Shown in pieces: positions 1 through 8,754 of a DNA stretch of 64,000 nt (position 1 is the first letter of the stretch; each line of letters starts with the position of its first letter). A program made the position numbers and the translations under genes. Under the pieces are notes generated by a model that was not told the DNA's origin, made no database searches, and saw only the letters and a program-made list of their open reading frames with translations. Source of the DNA: an uncultured Collinsella sp. (GTDB taxonomy: Bacteria; Actinomycetota; Coriobacteriia; Coriobacteriales; Coriobacteriaceae); NCBI GenBank assembly GCA_900549025.1, contig URMZ01000003.1, positions 1-64,000 of the forward strand, in the 5' to 3' direction.

Positions 1-16
1 CAGTCCTGCGCAAGAC

Positions 17-42
17 GAAGGCCACATTAAGTGGCCTTCTTT
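17..42 (+). terminator. Rho-independent terminator of an upstream gene
   Basis: A perfect 9-bp stem (17-25 with 31-39) has the loop ATTAA and is followed by TTT. It probably ends a plus-strand gene left of the window. The flanks (CAGTCCTG before, GTGCGGAACTC after) match in inverse orientation the core of the inverted repeat at 20473-20542, so this hairpin belongs to a repeat family. Confidence 0.6.
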
Positions 43-142
43 GCGTGCGGAACTCATTTTGAGGAAGCACCCGCCCTGCCGGGGCTCCCGGGTTCTGTGA
101 CGACTCGGCCGTTCGGGTCAGGTTGGCTGGATTGAATTTGGT

Positions 143-180
143 GAATGAGGGCGCCGTTGGCGCCCTCATTCTTTATATAT
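143..180. terminator. GC-rich hairpin terminator at the end of the AraC-type gene
   Basis: A 13-bp perfect stem (143-155 with 159-171) and GTT loop are followed on the plus strand by TTTATATAT. It abuts the stop codon of the minus-strand regulator gene. The T-rich side fits plus-strand termination best, but the hairpin may act in both directions. Confidence 0.6.
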
Positions 181-1177
181 GTTGGGAACGCCAGGTGGTG
201 GGGGTGGTGCCGGTGTATTGTTTGAAGGCTTGGGCGAAGGCGGCCTGCTGAGGGTAGCCTAGACGCTCTGCCACCTGCGCTATCGTGAGCGCGCTATCGG
301 CCAAAAGGTCCTGTGCTCGCTCCATACGGCGTCTGCGAATGTAGGCGCCCAGGGACTCGCCAGTTTGGGCCTTAAAGGTGGCGCATAGCTTGGAGCGACT
401 TGTGTAGAGCCTCTCGGCCACCTCGTTGATACCCACACGTCTGCCTTTGTCGAGCGCGCGCTCAATCATTGCCGTTGCTTCTTCGGCAATGGTAATGCTG
501 ACGCGTGTGTCTGCCGCCTGCCGCGCCTGCTTGTGGGCCGCGCACGAACAGGCGAGCTCCGCGACCATGGTTTCCACGATGCCCTGCATATAGACGTGTC
601 CGCCTGCGGTGCGGGCGCGGTCCTCGTTAATCCGGCGCAGCGTGTGGCAGATGGCAGACGTCGCTTCCTCGTGCCATGGCCCGGCAAACGCCTCAAAGAT
701 TCCCGCGAACTCGGTGGGATAGCGGTGCTCCAGTTCGTCAAAATATCCAGGCAAAAAGAGCACCGAGCGCGAGTGATAAAGCTCCCCCGCAAACAGCGGG
801 CTTAATTCCTCGCCACAGCTATCTTGGATAAAGCTGCAAACGGCATTGTTTGGCCACGGTCCATGCAATGGTTTAAGGTTTGCGGGCGTTATGCCAGCCT
901 CGGGCATGCATGTAAGTGTGGGCGCGCTGACCTCGCTCACGCAGGCGTATGGCTCGGGTGTGTATTCGGCCAGGTACATATCGTGCGTCGGGGTGATGAA
1001 ATGCTCCATGACAATGCAGGTAGGGGAGAGTGGCATGATCCATGCGCGTCCGTGCGCCCGATCGTTTGCCACCTCGCCGGTAAAGACAGCGCCCTTGCCG
1101 GAAAGCTCCAAGCCAAACTGCTCAAACTGTGGTGCATAGAGCTCGGTTATGTCGGTCGCCGCCCGATGCATTTTCAA
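173..1177 (-). CDS. AraC-family transcriptional regulator
   Basis: 334 aa. The C-terminal ~100 residues form the double helix-turn-helix DNA-binding domain of the AraC/XylS family: a first HTH around VAERLYTSRSKLCATFK and a second around IAQVAERLGYPQQAAFAQAF, with the usual TPTTWR ending. The N-terminal two thirds is a ligand-sensing region I cannot assign. The gene is divergent from a two-gene ABC transporter and is presumably its regulator. In this family such pairs often serve siderophore or metal uptake, but that is inference. The start used is TTG at 1177, near a GGAAGGGG ribosome-binding site; an ATG at 1171 is the alternative. Confidence 0.85.
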   Translation of the reverse strand: MKMHRAATDITELYAPQFEQFGLELSGKGAVFTGEVANDRAHGRAWIMPLSPTCIVMEHFITPTHDMYLAEYTPEPYACVSEVSAPTLTCMPEAGITPANLKPLHGPWPNNAVCSFIQDSCGEELSPLFAGELYHSRSVLFLPGYFDELEHRYPTEFAGIFEAFAGPWHEEATSAICHTLRRINEDRARTAGGHVYMQGIVETMVAELACSCAAHKQARQAADTRVSITIAEEATAMIERALDKGRRVGINEVAERLYTSRSKLCATFKAQTGESLGAYIRRRRMERAQDLLADSALTIAQVAERLGYPQQAAFAQAFKQYTGTTPTTWRSQHI

Positions 1178-1291
1178 AAGCGTCCCCTTCCTTTGCGGAA
1201 ACGTCCATGCCTGGCTCGATTGTGTGCCTTGGCTAACATATCAATGATAAGTTGATTAAGGTTAACTCTCAAGCCGTTAGAAAGGAACCTT
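1178..1291. promoter_or_regulatory. Divergent promoter region between regulator and ABC genes
   Basis: This 114-bp spacer must hold both divergent promoters. It contains the imperfect palindrome AGTTGATTAAGGTTAACT (about 1249-1266), which could be an operator for the AraC protein or a metal regulator, and an AAAGGAACC ribosome-binding site for the gene at 1292. No clear -35/-10 pair was identified. Confidence 0.4.
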
Positions 1292-3118
1292 ATGGCAAAG
1301 GGATCAAAAAGGGAAGGCGGCGGTATCGGCGAGCTGCTTGCATATGCCGGCGACCGTAAATTCCTAACGTATTTGGGCATGGCTCTCTCAGCGCTCTCAC
1401 AGCTGCTGAGCTTTGGCCCGTACATCTGCATCTGGTTTGTCGCGCGAGACCTTATCGCTGTGGCGCCTAACTGGAGCGAAGCCACCGATATCGCGATGTA
1501 TGGCTGGTGGGCCGTGGGGTTTGCGCTGGCAAGCATCGTAACTTATTTCGTGGGACTCATGTGCACGCACCTGTCTGCGTTTCGCTGCGCGTCCAATATC
1601 CGCAAGACTACGAGCGAGCACCTGCTTAAGCTGCCGCTCGGCTACTTTGACACGCACGCCACCGGTGAACTGCGCCGTATTGTAGACGGATGCGCCGCCT
1701 CCACCGAGACCCTGCTCGCGCACATGCTGCCCGATATCGCAGGCGCCGTCGCCATGGTCGCAGGCCTGCTTGTGCTGCTTTTCGCGCTCGATTGGCGTTT
1801 GGGGGCGGCATGCCTTATCTCGGTCGTCGTTTCGTTTGGCGCCATGGCCACCATGATGAGCGGCAAAGGCGCCAAGTTCATGAAGGCCTACATGGGTGCT
1901 CTAGTCAAAATGAACAAGACGGGCACCGAATACGTACGCGGCATCCCCGTGGTCAAGGTGTTTCAGCAGACGGTCTACTCCTTTAAGGCTTTCCACGATG
2001 CGATCGCCGAATACGCCGACACGGCACAAAGCTATGCGGGTACGTTCTGCCGAGGTCCGCAGGTACTCAACCTTACCGCGCTCAACGGTCTTGTGACATT
2101 CCTGTTGCCCGTAGCGTTGCTGTTGGCGCCGGGCGAGACGGACTTCGCGCATTTTATGGCCAACTTCACGTTTTACGCGATATTTTCGGCCGTGGTGCCG
2201 ACGGCCATGACCAAGCTCATGTTTGTGGGCGAGGCCTCTCAGATGAGTGCCGATTCGCTGGCTCGTATTCGAAGCGTCATGGATTCCAAGCAGCTCTCCG
2301 TGCCCGCCCAACCCAAGCACCCTGCCGGTGGCGACGTGCGATTTGAGGACGTGAGTTTTACCTACGAGGGTGCCGAAACACCTGCCGTTAGCCATGTGAG
2401 TTTCAGCGTTTCCGCGGGTAGCACTCTCGCCCTGGTGGGTCCCTCGGGTGGCGGCAAGTCAACCTGCGCAAGCCTGATCCCGCGTTTTTGGGATGTCTCC
2501 TCGGGTCGAGTGCTCATAGGCGGTGTGGACGTTCGCGATATGGATCCGCACGAGCTTATGGGCCAGGTCGCCTTCGTGTTCCAGACCAACCAGCTGTTCC
2601 GGCAAACACTTGCCGATAACGTGCGCGCCTCCAAGCCTACGGCCACTGACGACGAAGTGCGTGCGGCCCTCTCCGCAGCTCAGTGCGACGACATTGTGGC
2701 CAAACTCCCACAGGGCATCAATACCATGCTCGGTGCCGGCGGAGCATATCTTTCGGGCGGCGAGGTCCAGCGCGTGGCACTCGCCCGCGCGATCCTTAAA
2801 GACGCGCCTATCGTAGTGCTCGACGAGGCCACGGCGTTTGCCGATCCCGAGAACGAGGCGCTCATCCAGCGCGCCTTTAGCAAGCTGGCGGCGGGTCGCA
2901 CGGTCATTATGATTGCGCACCGACTCTCGACTGTAGTGGGCGCAGGCCAAATCGTGGTGCTCAACCAGGGCAGCGTGCAGGAGTCGGGTACCCATGCCGA
3001 GTTGCTGTCCCAAGAGGGTCTGTATGCCAAGATGTGGGCCGAATACGAACAAGCCGCGAGCTGGAAAATCACTGCAGCGACCGCGGATGTCGCCGTCACG
3101 AAGGGAGGCGAGGCCTAA
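1292..3118 (+). CDS. ABC transporter, fused membrane and ATPase domains (first half-transporter)
   Basis: 608 aa. The N-terminal ~310 residues hold about six hydrophobic membrane segments of the ABC exporter fold. The C-terminal ATPase has Walker A (GPSGGGKST), Q-loop, signature LSGGE, Walker B (IVVLDEAT) and H-loop (IAHRL). The next gene starts on the base after its stop codon, so the two products almost certainly form a heterodimer in the cytoplasmic membrane. With an adjacent AraC regulator, this resembles YbtPQ/IrtAB-type siderophore importers, but drug or peptide export cannot be excluded. The start follows an AAAGGAACC ribosome-binding site. Confidence 0.9.
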   Translation: MAKGSKREGGGIGELLAYAGDRKFLTYLGMALSALSQLLSFGPYICIWFVARDLIAVAPNWSEATDIAMYGWWAVGFALASIVTYFVGLMCTHLSAFRCASNIRKTTSEHLLKLPLGYFDTHATGELRRIVDGCAASTETLLAHMLPDIAGAVAMVAGLLVLLFALDWRLGAACLISVVVSFGAMATMMSGKGAKFMKAYMGALVKMNKTGTEYVRGIPVVKVFQQTVYSFKAFHDAIAEYADTAQSYAGTFCRGPQVLNLTALNGLVTFLLPVALLLAPGETDFAHFMANFTFYAIFSAVVPTAMTKLMFVGEASQMSADSLARIRSVMDSKQLSVPAQPKHPAGGDVRFEDVSFTYEGAETPAVSHVSFSVSAGSTLALVGPSGGGKSTCASLIPRFWDVSSGRVLIGGVDVRDMDPHELMGQVAFVFQTNQLFRQTLADNVRASKPTATDDEVRAALSAAQCDDIVAKLPQGINTMLGAGGAYLSGGEVQRVALARAILKDAPIVVLDEATAFADPENEALIQRAFSKLAAGRTVIMIAHRLSTVVGAGQIVVLNQGSVQESGTHAELLSQEGLYAKMWAEYEQAASWKITAATADVAVTKGGEA

Positions 3119-4876
3119 ATGTTCGCCTCATTCCAAAAGAAGTATTTCCTATCCGATAAAGGCGTCGCCGGCGTAAAACGCGGCATTTTCTGGACCACGC
3201 TCACCAATCTCATTACCATGGCCGGCATGGGCTTTTTATTCCTGGTTATGGCCGGCTTTGTCGAGCATCTCGCCAGCGGGGCTGACCTGCCGGATGCCCT
3301 GCCGATCGTGGGCGGCCTCCTGGTCTTTTTCGTGCTGCTCTTTGCCTCTAACTGGCAGCAGTATTACTACACCTACTGCATTTTTTACGAGGAGTGCGGC
3401 AAGCAGCGTATGGAGATTGCCGAGCGCTTGCGCAAACTGCCGCTGTCGTTTTTTGGTCGTCGTGATCTGGCCGATTTAACCGAGACCATCATGGGTGACG
3501 TCCAGGCCATGGAGCACGCCTACAGCCACGTGCTGGGAGAGCTTTGGGGTGCCATCATCGCAAGCGCCATTGTGTTCGTGGCGTCGCTGTTCTTTTGCTG
3601 GCAGCTGGCGATCGCGGCGTTTTGGAGCGTTCCCGTGGCCTTTGCCGTGCTATATCTAACACGCGGCCCCATGACTCCGGTGTTCGATCGCGTGCGTGCC
3701 GAGAAGGTCAAGGTTACCGAGGCAATTCAAGAGACGCTCGACTGCGTTCGCGAGATCCGCGCCACCAACCAGGAGGCCCATTATCTTGAGGGGCTCAACG
3801 CCGTGATCGATGCCGAGGAGCATGAGACCACCAAGGGCGAGCTCGCTAACGGGCTTTTGGTCAACTCCGCCTTTGCCATCCTGCGTCTGGGCATTGCCAC
3901 CACGCTGGTCACGGGCGCCGCGATGGTCGCCTCCGGGCAGGTCGACTTTTTGGTGATGTTTGCCTTCCTGCTTATGGTGAGCCGTATCTATGCGCCCTTT
4001 GACCAGGCATTAATGTTAATGTCCGAGCTGTTTGTCGCCGAGTCGTCTGCCAAGCGCATGCGTTCCATCATGGAAGAGCCTGTGGCGCGGGGCAGCGAGA
4101 AATTTGAGCCCGTGGGCCACGATGTGGTGTTCGATCACGTGGCATTTGGCTATGGTGCGGGCGAGGACGGACGCGCCGGCGATAAAGTTCTTACCGATGT
4201 GAGCTTTACCGCCAAGGAAGGCGAGGTCACGGCGCTGGTCGGTCCTTCGGGTTCCGGTAAGTCTACGGTGAGCCGCCTGGCCGCACGCTTTTGGGATGCC
4301 ACTGCGGGCAAGGTTACCGTGGGCGGTGTGGATGTTGCGAGCGTCGATCCCGAGGTGCTCCTGCGCGATTACGCCATTGTGTTCCAAGACGTGCTGCTCT
4401 TTGATGACACGGTGATGGGAAACATCCGCCTCGGTCGTCGTGATGCCACCGACGAGGAAGTGCTTGCGGCCGCGCGTGCCGCCAACTGCGACGAGTTCGT
4501 GAACCGCATGCCGCAGGGCTATGACACCATGATCGGCGAGAACGGCTCCAAGCTGTCCGGCGGCGAGCGCCAGCGTATCTCCATCGCCCGCGCGCTGCTC
4601 AAAGACGCGCCCATCGTGCTGTTGGACGAGGCGACGGCAAGCTTGGATGTGGAGAACGAGACCGTGGTACAGCAGGCACTCTCCCGTCTGCTTACAGGTA
4701 AGACGGTTATCGTTATTGCCCACCGTATGCGTACGGTGGAAAATGCCGACAAAATCGTTGTACTCAAGGATGGCGTGGTTGCCGAGCAGGGTGCTCCGAC
4801 GCAGCTCAAGGCGGCAGGTGGAGAATTCGCCCGCATGGTTGCGCTGCAAAAGGAGGCGGCGGACTGGCAGCTGTAG
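3119..4876 (+). CDS. ABC transporter, fused membrane and ATPase domains (second half-transporter)
   Basis: 585 aa with the same layout as the preceding gene: membrane region to about residue 320, then an ATPase with Walker A (GPSGSGKST), signature LSGGERQR, Walker B (IVLLDEATASLD) and H-loop (IAHRM). The ATG follows directly on the upstream TAA (TAAATG), so translation is coupled and a heterodimer is likely. Substrate is not evident; the AraC partner and half-transporter pair suggest siderophore or metal handling (inference). Confidence 0.9.
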   Translation: MFASFQKKYFLSDKGVAGVKRGIFWTTLTNLITMAGMGFLFLVMAGFVEHLASGADLPDALPIVGGLLVFFVLLFASNWQQYYYTYCIFYEECGKQRMEIAERLRKLPLSFFGRRDLADLTETIMGDVQAMEHAYSHVLGELWGAIIASAIVFVASLFFCWQLAIAAFWSVPVAFAVLYLTRGPMTPVFDRVRAEKVKVTEAIQETLDCVREIRATNQEAHYLEGLNAVIDAEEHETTKGELANGLLVNSAFAILRLGIATTLVTGAAMVASGQVDFLVMFAFLLMVSRIYAPFDQALMLMSELFVAESSAKRMRSIMEEPVARGSEKFEPVGHDVVFDHVAFGYGAGEDGRAGDKVLTDVSFTAKEGEVTALVGPSGSGKSTVSRLAARFWDATAGKVTVGGVDVASVDPEVLLRDYAIVFQDVLLFDDTVMGNIRLGRRDATDEEVLAAARAANCDEFVNRMPQGYDTMIGENGSKLSGGERQRISIARALLKDAPIVLLDEATASLDVENETVVQQALSRLLTGKTVIVIAHRMRTVENADKIVVLKDGVVAEQGAPTQLKAAGGEFARMVALQKEAADWQL

Positions 4877-4951
4877 GACTGTGGCAAAGGGATTGTCCCT
4901 AATGTGACAAAGGGACAGTCCCTTTGTCACATTGTGGGGAGGTGGAAATCG
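4877..4951. repeat. 16-bp perfect palindrome with a degenerate upstream half copy
   Basis: AATGTGACAAAGGGAC (4901-4916) and its exact complement (4918-4933) are separated by one base. Bases 4880-4900 are a decayed copy of the left arm. The hairpin lies just after the ABC operon but has no T-tract, so it looks more like a dispersed palindromic repeat than a classical terminator. Confidence 0.6.
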
Positions 4952-5129
4952 AAGGTGAATACTTTTCCGCGAAGTGAACGACCTTATTTGGACCCTCGGA
5001 GCATCGACACTTTTAGGAGCTGGTTTCCTGCGGTTTTGCCAAGTTTTTCCCGCGGTTTTGTTGGCGAAAAATGCGGATGTTTCAGGGGTTCGATTTGACT
5101 CGTTCACTTCGCGGAAAAGTATTCACCTT
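4952..5129. mobile_element. MITE-like element with 30-bp perfect terminal inverted repeats
   Basis: Bases 4952-4981 are the exact reverse complement of 5100-5129 (both contain ACTTTTCCGCGAAGTGAACG or its complement). With one mismatch the repeats extend about 5 bp further outward. The 118-bp interior has no credible gene. No target-site duplication was found. It fits a non-autonomous miniature inverted-repeat element or a large palindromic intergenic repeat. Confidence 0.65.
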
Positions 5130-5232
5130 TGATTCGCAAGGGCGGGGGCGGATACCCGTGGGGGTGCGGATTTGCATCGTGGTGAGTGAACCACCGAGTA
5201 CCGGGCGGTCTGGACCGCATGTTTTCAAAAAG

Positions 5233-5261
5233 TTAGCCATTGTTGACCAAATAGTTATACT
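5233..5261 (+). promoter_or_regulatory. Candidate promoter for the DUF6110/P-type ATPase operon
   Basis: TTAGCC, a 17-bp spacer, then TATACT, located about 90 bp upstream of the start at 5352. The spacer includes TTGACC. The bases around it (TAGTTATACTAAACTAGT) are A/T-rich and partly palindromic in an otherwise GC-rich region, so a regulator site may overlap it. Confidence 0.45.
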
Positions 5262-5351
5262 AAACTAGTCTCAAAAGCGTGCTCGAGCAAACTAATGAAC
5301 TCGGGTGCTAAGGCACCATGCCGCGCTTGTGCGGCAAAAGGGAGAAGCAAC

Positions 5352-5597
5352 ATGAAGAAGTCGACGTTCAACACTCTGCTTGTCGGTGGCGGTTTTCTGC
5401 TTGGCACGGCCGGCATCAAGCTGCTCACCAGCGCTCCGGTAAAGAACGCCTGCGTGCAGGGTATTGCGTGCGGCATGCGCATCAAGAACTGCTACCAGGA
5501 CATGGTCGAGCAGGCCAAGGCCAATGTCGATGACATGGTTGCCGAGGCTGCCTACATCACTCAGAGCGAGGCCGCCGCGGACAACGCAGCCGAGTAG
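5352..5597 (+). CDS. Small DUF6110-like protein beside a metal ATPase
   Basis: 81 aa from ATG 5352, which follows a GGGAGAAG ribosome-binding site. An in-frame start at 5295 lacks such a site and would add a Cys-rich tail. The N-terminus MKKSTFNTLLVGGGFLLGT is a single hydrophobic segment, followed by a conserved-looking core with Cys residues (KNACVQGIACGMRIKNC) and an acidic tail. I recognise this as the DUF6110 type found directly upstream of heavy-metal P-type ATPases in Coriobacteriia (from memory). The ATPase starts 18 bp downstream. An accessory or metal-delivery role at the membrane is inference. Confidence 0.75.
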   Translation: MKKSTFNTLLVGGGFLLGTAGIKLLTSAPVKNACVQGIACGMRIKNCYQDMVEQAKANVDDMVAEAAYITQSEAAADNAAE

Positions 5598-5615
5598 CGC
5601 TCCCAGGCACAAACT

Positions 5616-7691
5616 ATGAGATTCTCGATTATCAGCGAGATCCCCGGCAGGACCCGCCTCCAGTTGGCGGGTCCTGTGCCAGAGAGCGATCTCGATGCGC
5701 TTCTTAAGCTCAGCGGCGAAATCGATGGCGTGCACAAGGTGCGCGTTTATGGCCGTATTGGCCAGATGGCGCTCGAATATGACGAGCAGTGTCGTGCGGG
5801 CGTGCTCGACGCCTTGGGTGCGCTCGATGCCCAGGCCATTGCCGACGCAAAGACGGGTTACGTGATGCAGCTTGAGCCACGCAAGCACAAGCTCGTCATG
5901 GATCTTGCCACACTTATCGGCGCCCACTACGCGCGCCGCTGGTTCCTGCCTACGCCGCTGCGTGCCATCTTTGTCGTGGCCGGTTACATGGCCTTTTTGC
6001 GCGCCGCCCTCCGTGAGCTTGCACAGCCGCGCCTGACCGTCCCCGTGCTCGACGCCTCGGCCATCGGCATCTCGTTCGTCAAGCGCGACGTCGACACCGC
6101 GGGCCAGACAATGTTCCTGCTCAACGTGGGCGAGCTGCTCGAGGACTACACGCGCGCCATGAGCGAAAACGAGCTCATCAACTCGCTGCTTGATGTGCCC
6201 GACAAGGCGCAAAAGGTCGTCGGCGACACCGAGGTAAGCGTTGCCGCGACCGAGCTTGAGCCCGGCGACTTGGTCGCCGTTCGCACCGGCATGTCCATCT
6301 GCATCGACGGCGTGGTCGAGCAGGGAAGCGCCATGGTTAACCAGGCGACCCTGACCGGCGAGCCGCTTGCCGTCGAGCGCAGCGCGGGCGACGATGTATT
6401 CGCCGGCACCGTCGTGGAAGACGGCAGTATCTTGGTGCGTGTGCGCGCCAACACGGCTCAGACCAAGCTCCGCTCGATCGTCTCGCTCGTGCAGGCGGCC
6501 GACTCGCTCAAGTCCGAGGGCCAGTCGCACATGGAAGACCTCGCCAACAAGATCGTCCCGTGGAACTTCCTGCTCGCGGGCCTGGTTGCGCTTGCCACCC
6601 GCAGCCTCATCAAGACCTCAGCGGCGCTGATGGTCGACTACTCGTGCGCACTTAAGCTCACGGGTTCGGTCGCCGTCATGACCGCCATGAGCGATGCCGC
6701 CAAGATGGGCGTGATGGTCAAGGGCGCCAAGTACTTTGAGTCGTTTGCCAAGGCCGATACCATCGTGTTTGATAAGACCGGCACGCTCACCGAGGCGCAG
6801 CCGCGTCTTGCCTGCGTGCTCACCACCGATGGCTGGAGCGAGGACGAGATTCTGCGCCTTTCCGCTTGCTTGGAGGAGCATTTCCCGCATCCGGTGGCAC
6901 GCGCCGTGGTCAATGCGGCACGCGAGCGCGAGCTCGAGCACCGCGAGCGCCATGCCGCCGTCGAGTACATCGTGGCGCACGGCATCGCTTCGTCCATTGA
7001 AGGGCGTCGCGCCATCATCGGTTCCGCACACTTTGTATTTGAGGACGAGGGTGCGCAGCTCGAGTCCGACATTAAGGAGCAAATCGAGTTCCAGATGCAG
7101 GGCTTGTCGCCGCTGTATCTGGCGGTCGACGGCACGGTTGTGGGCGTGCTCGGCATCGAGGATCCGCTCAAGCCCGGGGTCCGTGAGGCTATCGCCGACC
7201 TGCATGCGCTGGGCGTCAAGCATGTCGTTATGCTCACGGGCGACTCCGAGCGCACAGCCGAGCGCATTGCGCGCGAGGCGGGGGTCGACGAGTTTAAGGC
7301 CGAGCTGCTGCCCGAGGACAAGTACGCCTATGTGGAGCGCATTAAGAGCGAGGGGCGCCACGTTGCCATGGTGGGCGACGGCGTCAACGATTCTCCGGCG
7401 CTCGGTTTGGCCGACGTGGGTCTGGCCATGGGTGGCGGAAGCGACATCGCCAAGGAGGTCGCCGATATCATCCTGACCGATACGGATCTCGCTGCGATTG
7501 TGCGCCTGCGCCGCATGAGCCAGGGGCTTATCGACCGTCTGACGAGTTCGTATTCCAAGGTGATGCTCACCAACTCGGCGCTGTTGGCATTGGGCATTAC
7601 CGGCATGATCACTCCGCAGACGTCGTCACTGCTGCACAACGGCTCGACGATCGCCTACAGCCTGGGCAACGCGAAGGCGTATCTACGCTAA
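5616..7691 (+). CDS. Heavy-metal-translocating P-type ATPase (P1B)
   Basis: 691 aa. A degenerate HMA-like N-terminus (GRTRLQL region, no CxxC) is followed by the actuator TLTGE, the phosphorylation site DKTGTLT, the ATP-binding HP motif (FPHPVARA) and the hinge GDGVNDSPAL. The membrane metal-site segment reads DYSCALK instead of the common CPC/SPC, so one Cys is kept but the Pro is replaced by Tyr. It is likely an efflux pump for a transition metal; the specificity cannot be read from the sequence. Operon with the small gene upstream. Confidence 0.9.
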   Translation: MRFSIISEIPGRTRLQLAGPVPESDLDALLKLSGEIDGVHKVRVYGRIGQMALEYDEQCRAGVLDALGALDAQAIADAKTGYVMQLEPRKHKLVMDLATLIGAHYARRWFLPTPLRAIFVVAGYMAFLRAALRELAQPRLTVPVLDASAIGISFVKRDVDTAGQTMFLLNVGELLEDYTRAMSENELINSLLDVPDKAQKVVGDTEVSVAATELEPGDLVAVRTGMSICIDGVVEQGSAMVNQATLTGEPLAVERSAGDDVFAGTVVEDGSILVRVRANTAQTKLRSIVSLVQAADSLKSEGQSHMEDLANKIVPWNFLLAGLVALATRSLIKTSAALMVDYSCALKLTGSVAVMTAMSDAAKMGVMVKGAKYFESFAKADTIVFDKTGTLTEAQPRLACVLTTDGWSEDEILRLSACLEEHFPHPVARAVVNAARERELEHRERHAAVEYIVAHGIASSIEGRRAIIGSAHFVFEDEGAQLESDIKEQIEFQMQGLSPLYLAVDGTVVGVLGIEDPLKPGVREAIADLHALGVKHVVMLTGDSERTAERIAREAGVDEFKAELLPEDKYAYVERIKSEGRHVAMVGDGVNDSPALGLADVGLAMGGGSDIAKEVADIILTDTDLAAIVRLRRMSQGLIDRLTSSYSKVMLTNSALLALGITGMITPQTSSLLHNGSTIAYSLGNAKAYLR

Positions 7692-7711
7692 CGCTTTTGC
7701 TTGAGTTTATG

Positions 7712-7757
7712 GCCTGCACCCGGGCGGCACTGCCGTCGTCCTGGTGCAGGCTTTTTT
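7712..7757 (+). terminator. Terminator of the P-type ATPase operon
   Basis: A perfect 9-bp stem, GCCTGCACC (7712-7720) with GGTGCAGGC (7743-7751), followed by TTTTTT. The 22-nt loop itself contains GGCGGCACTGCCG, a smaller hairpin. Confidence 0.8.
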
Positions 7758-7830
7758 GTGTTTGACCGTGTGCTATCAGCCATTTATAGTGGTGCTAGCA
7801 GTGATAGTATGCGGGAGGAGCGTGATCAAT

Positions 7831-8184
7831 ATGAGCGTTGCTGGCAGTATGGCGCAGGTAAATGTTCGCGTGGATCGCTCGGTTAAAGAGCGTGCCGAGG
7901 AGGCGCTGCGACTATCGGGTGGAACGCTGCCCGACCTTATTAAAAAAGTCGTGGCCAAGGTTGCGCAGGGCGGCGGTTCGTGTGAGGAAATCCTTGAGGC
8001 CGTTAACGACCGGCAGCGGGGTGCCGCACTGGATTCTCCGTTTGCCGCATCTTGGGCGGCGGCGGATCAGCTTTACGCGGACCTGGGCATCGCTACGTCG
8101 CCCGTATCCGACGATCGCGGTTGGGACACAATTTATTCCGACGCCATGGATGAGCATTATCGCCAAAAGGGGATGATCCAGTGA
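7831..8184 (+). CDS. RelB/DinJ-like antitoxin
   Basis: 117 aa from ATG 7831 behind a GGGAGGAG ribosome-binding site. The N-terminus (AQVNVRVDRSVKERAEEAL) is the ribbon-helix-helix pattern of RelB/DinJ antitoxins and would bind its own promoter. The longer C-terminus is probably the toxin-neutralising part. Its stop overlaps the toxin start by 4 bp (GTGA), the usual arrangement for coupled toxin-antitoxin translation. The promoter should lie around 7760-7815, just after the ATPase terminator. Confidence 0.8.
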   Translation: MSVAGSMAQVNVRVDRSVKERAEEALRLSGGTLPDLIKKVVAKVAQGGGSCEEILEAVNDRQRGAALDSPFAASWAAADQLYADLGIATSPVSDDRGWDTIYSDAMDEHYRQKGMIQ

Positions 8185-8696
8185 GTGGGGCGCCTCTCAA
8201 GATTATGGTGGACGCCAACGTATGGGTTGATTCGTTTTGCGTCGACCATGCCGAGTCGCTTGCCGCGCGTGCGTTTATTGGGCAGGCGACGGAGACGCGG
8301 GCGTTGCTGTTCTTTCCGGTGCATATCGCTAAGGACGTGCTGTACGTTGTCCAACACGAGCTGAAGCGTAGCGTTCTTGCCAGCGGGGGAGCGCTCGACG
8401 AGGCGTCTGCCCGCGCGATTGGCGATGCGGCGCTGGCGTTTGTTCGGAATATGACCGAAAACGCTACGGCCGTGGGCGCAGATGCGTCGGACCTTTGGCT
8501 GGCCGACAAATACTTAGCGCTCCATCGCGATTACGAGGACAACTTGGTGCTCGCCGCGTGCAAGCGCGCGCAGGTCGATTACTTGGTGACCAACGATCGC
8601 AAGCTGCTCGAACATGCCGATCTTGCAGCAAAGACCCCGCGCCAAATGATGCCGATTCTGGCTTTGGTCGAACGCGGCGGCGCGGTTATCGGTTGA
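8181..8696 (+). CDS. PIN-domain protein, VapC-like putative toxin
   Basis: 171 aa, GTG start overlapping the antitoxin stop. PIN-domain acidic residues are visible: MVDANVWVD near the start, EDNLVLAAC in the middle and VTNDRKLL near the end. PIN toxins are metal-dependent RNases, often acting on tRNA or rRNA. A RelB-type antitoxin with a PIN toxin is a hybrid pairing, although such mixed modules are known. Activity is not shown by the sequence. Confidence 0.8.
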   Translation: MSGAPLKIMVDANVWVDSFCVDHAESLAARAFIGQATETRALLFFPVHIAKDVLYVVQHELKRSVLASGGALDEASARAIGDAALAFVRNMTENATAVGADASDLWLADKYLALHRDYEDNLVLAACKRAQVDYLVTNDRKLLEHADLAAKTPRQMMPILALVERGGAVIG

Positions 8697-8754
8697 CGCG
8701 AACTGTTTGCGGGCCTCTTGGACGACGATGCGCCAGGGGACCCGCGTCTGCTAT

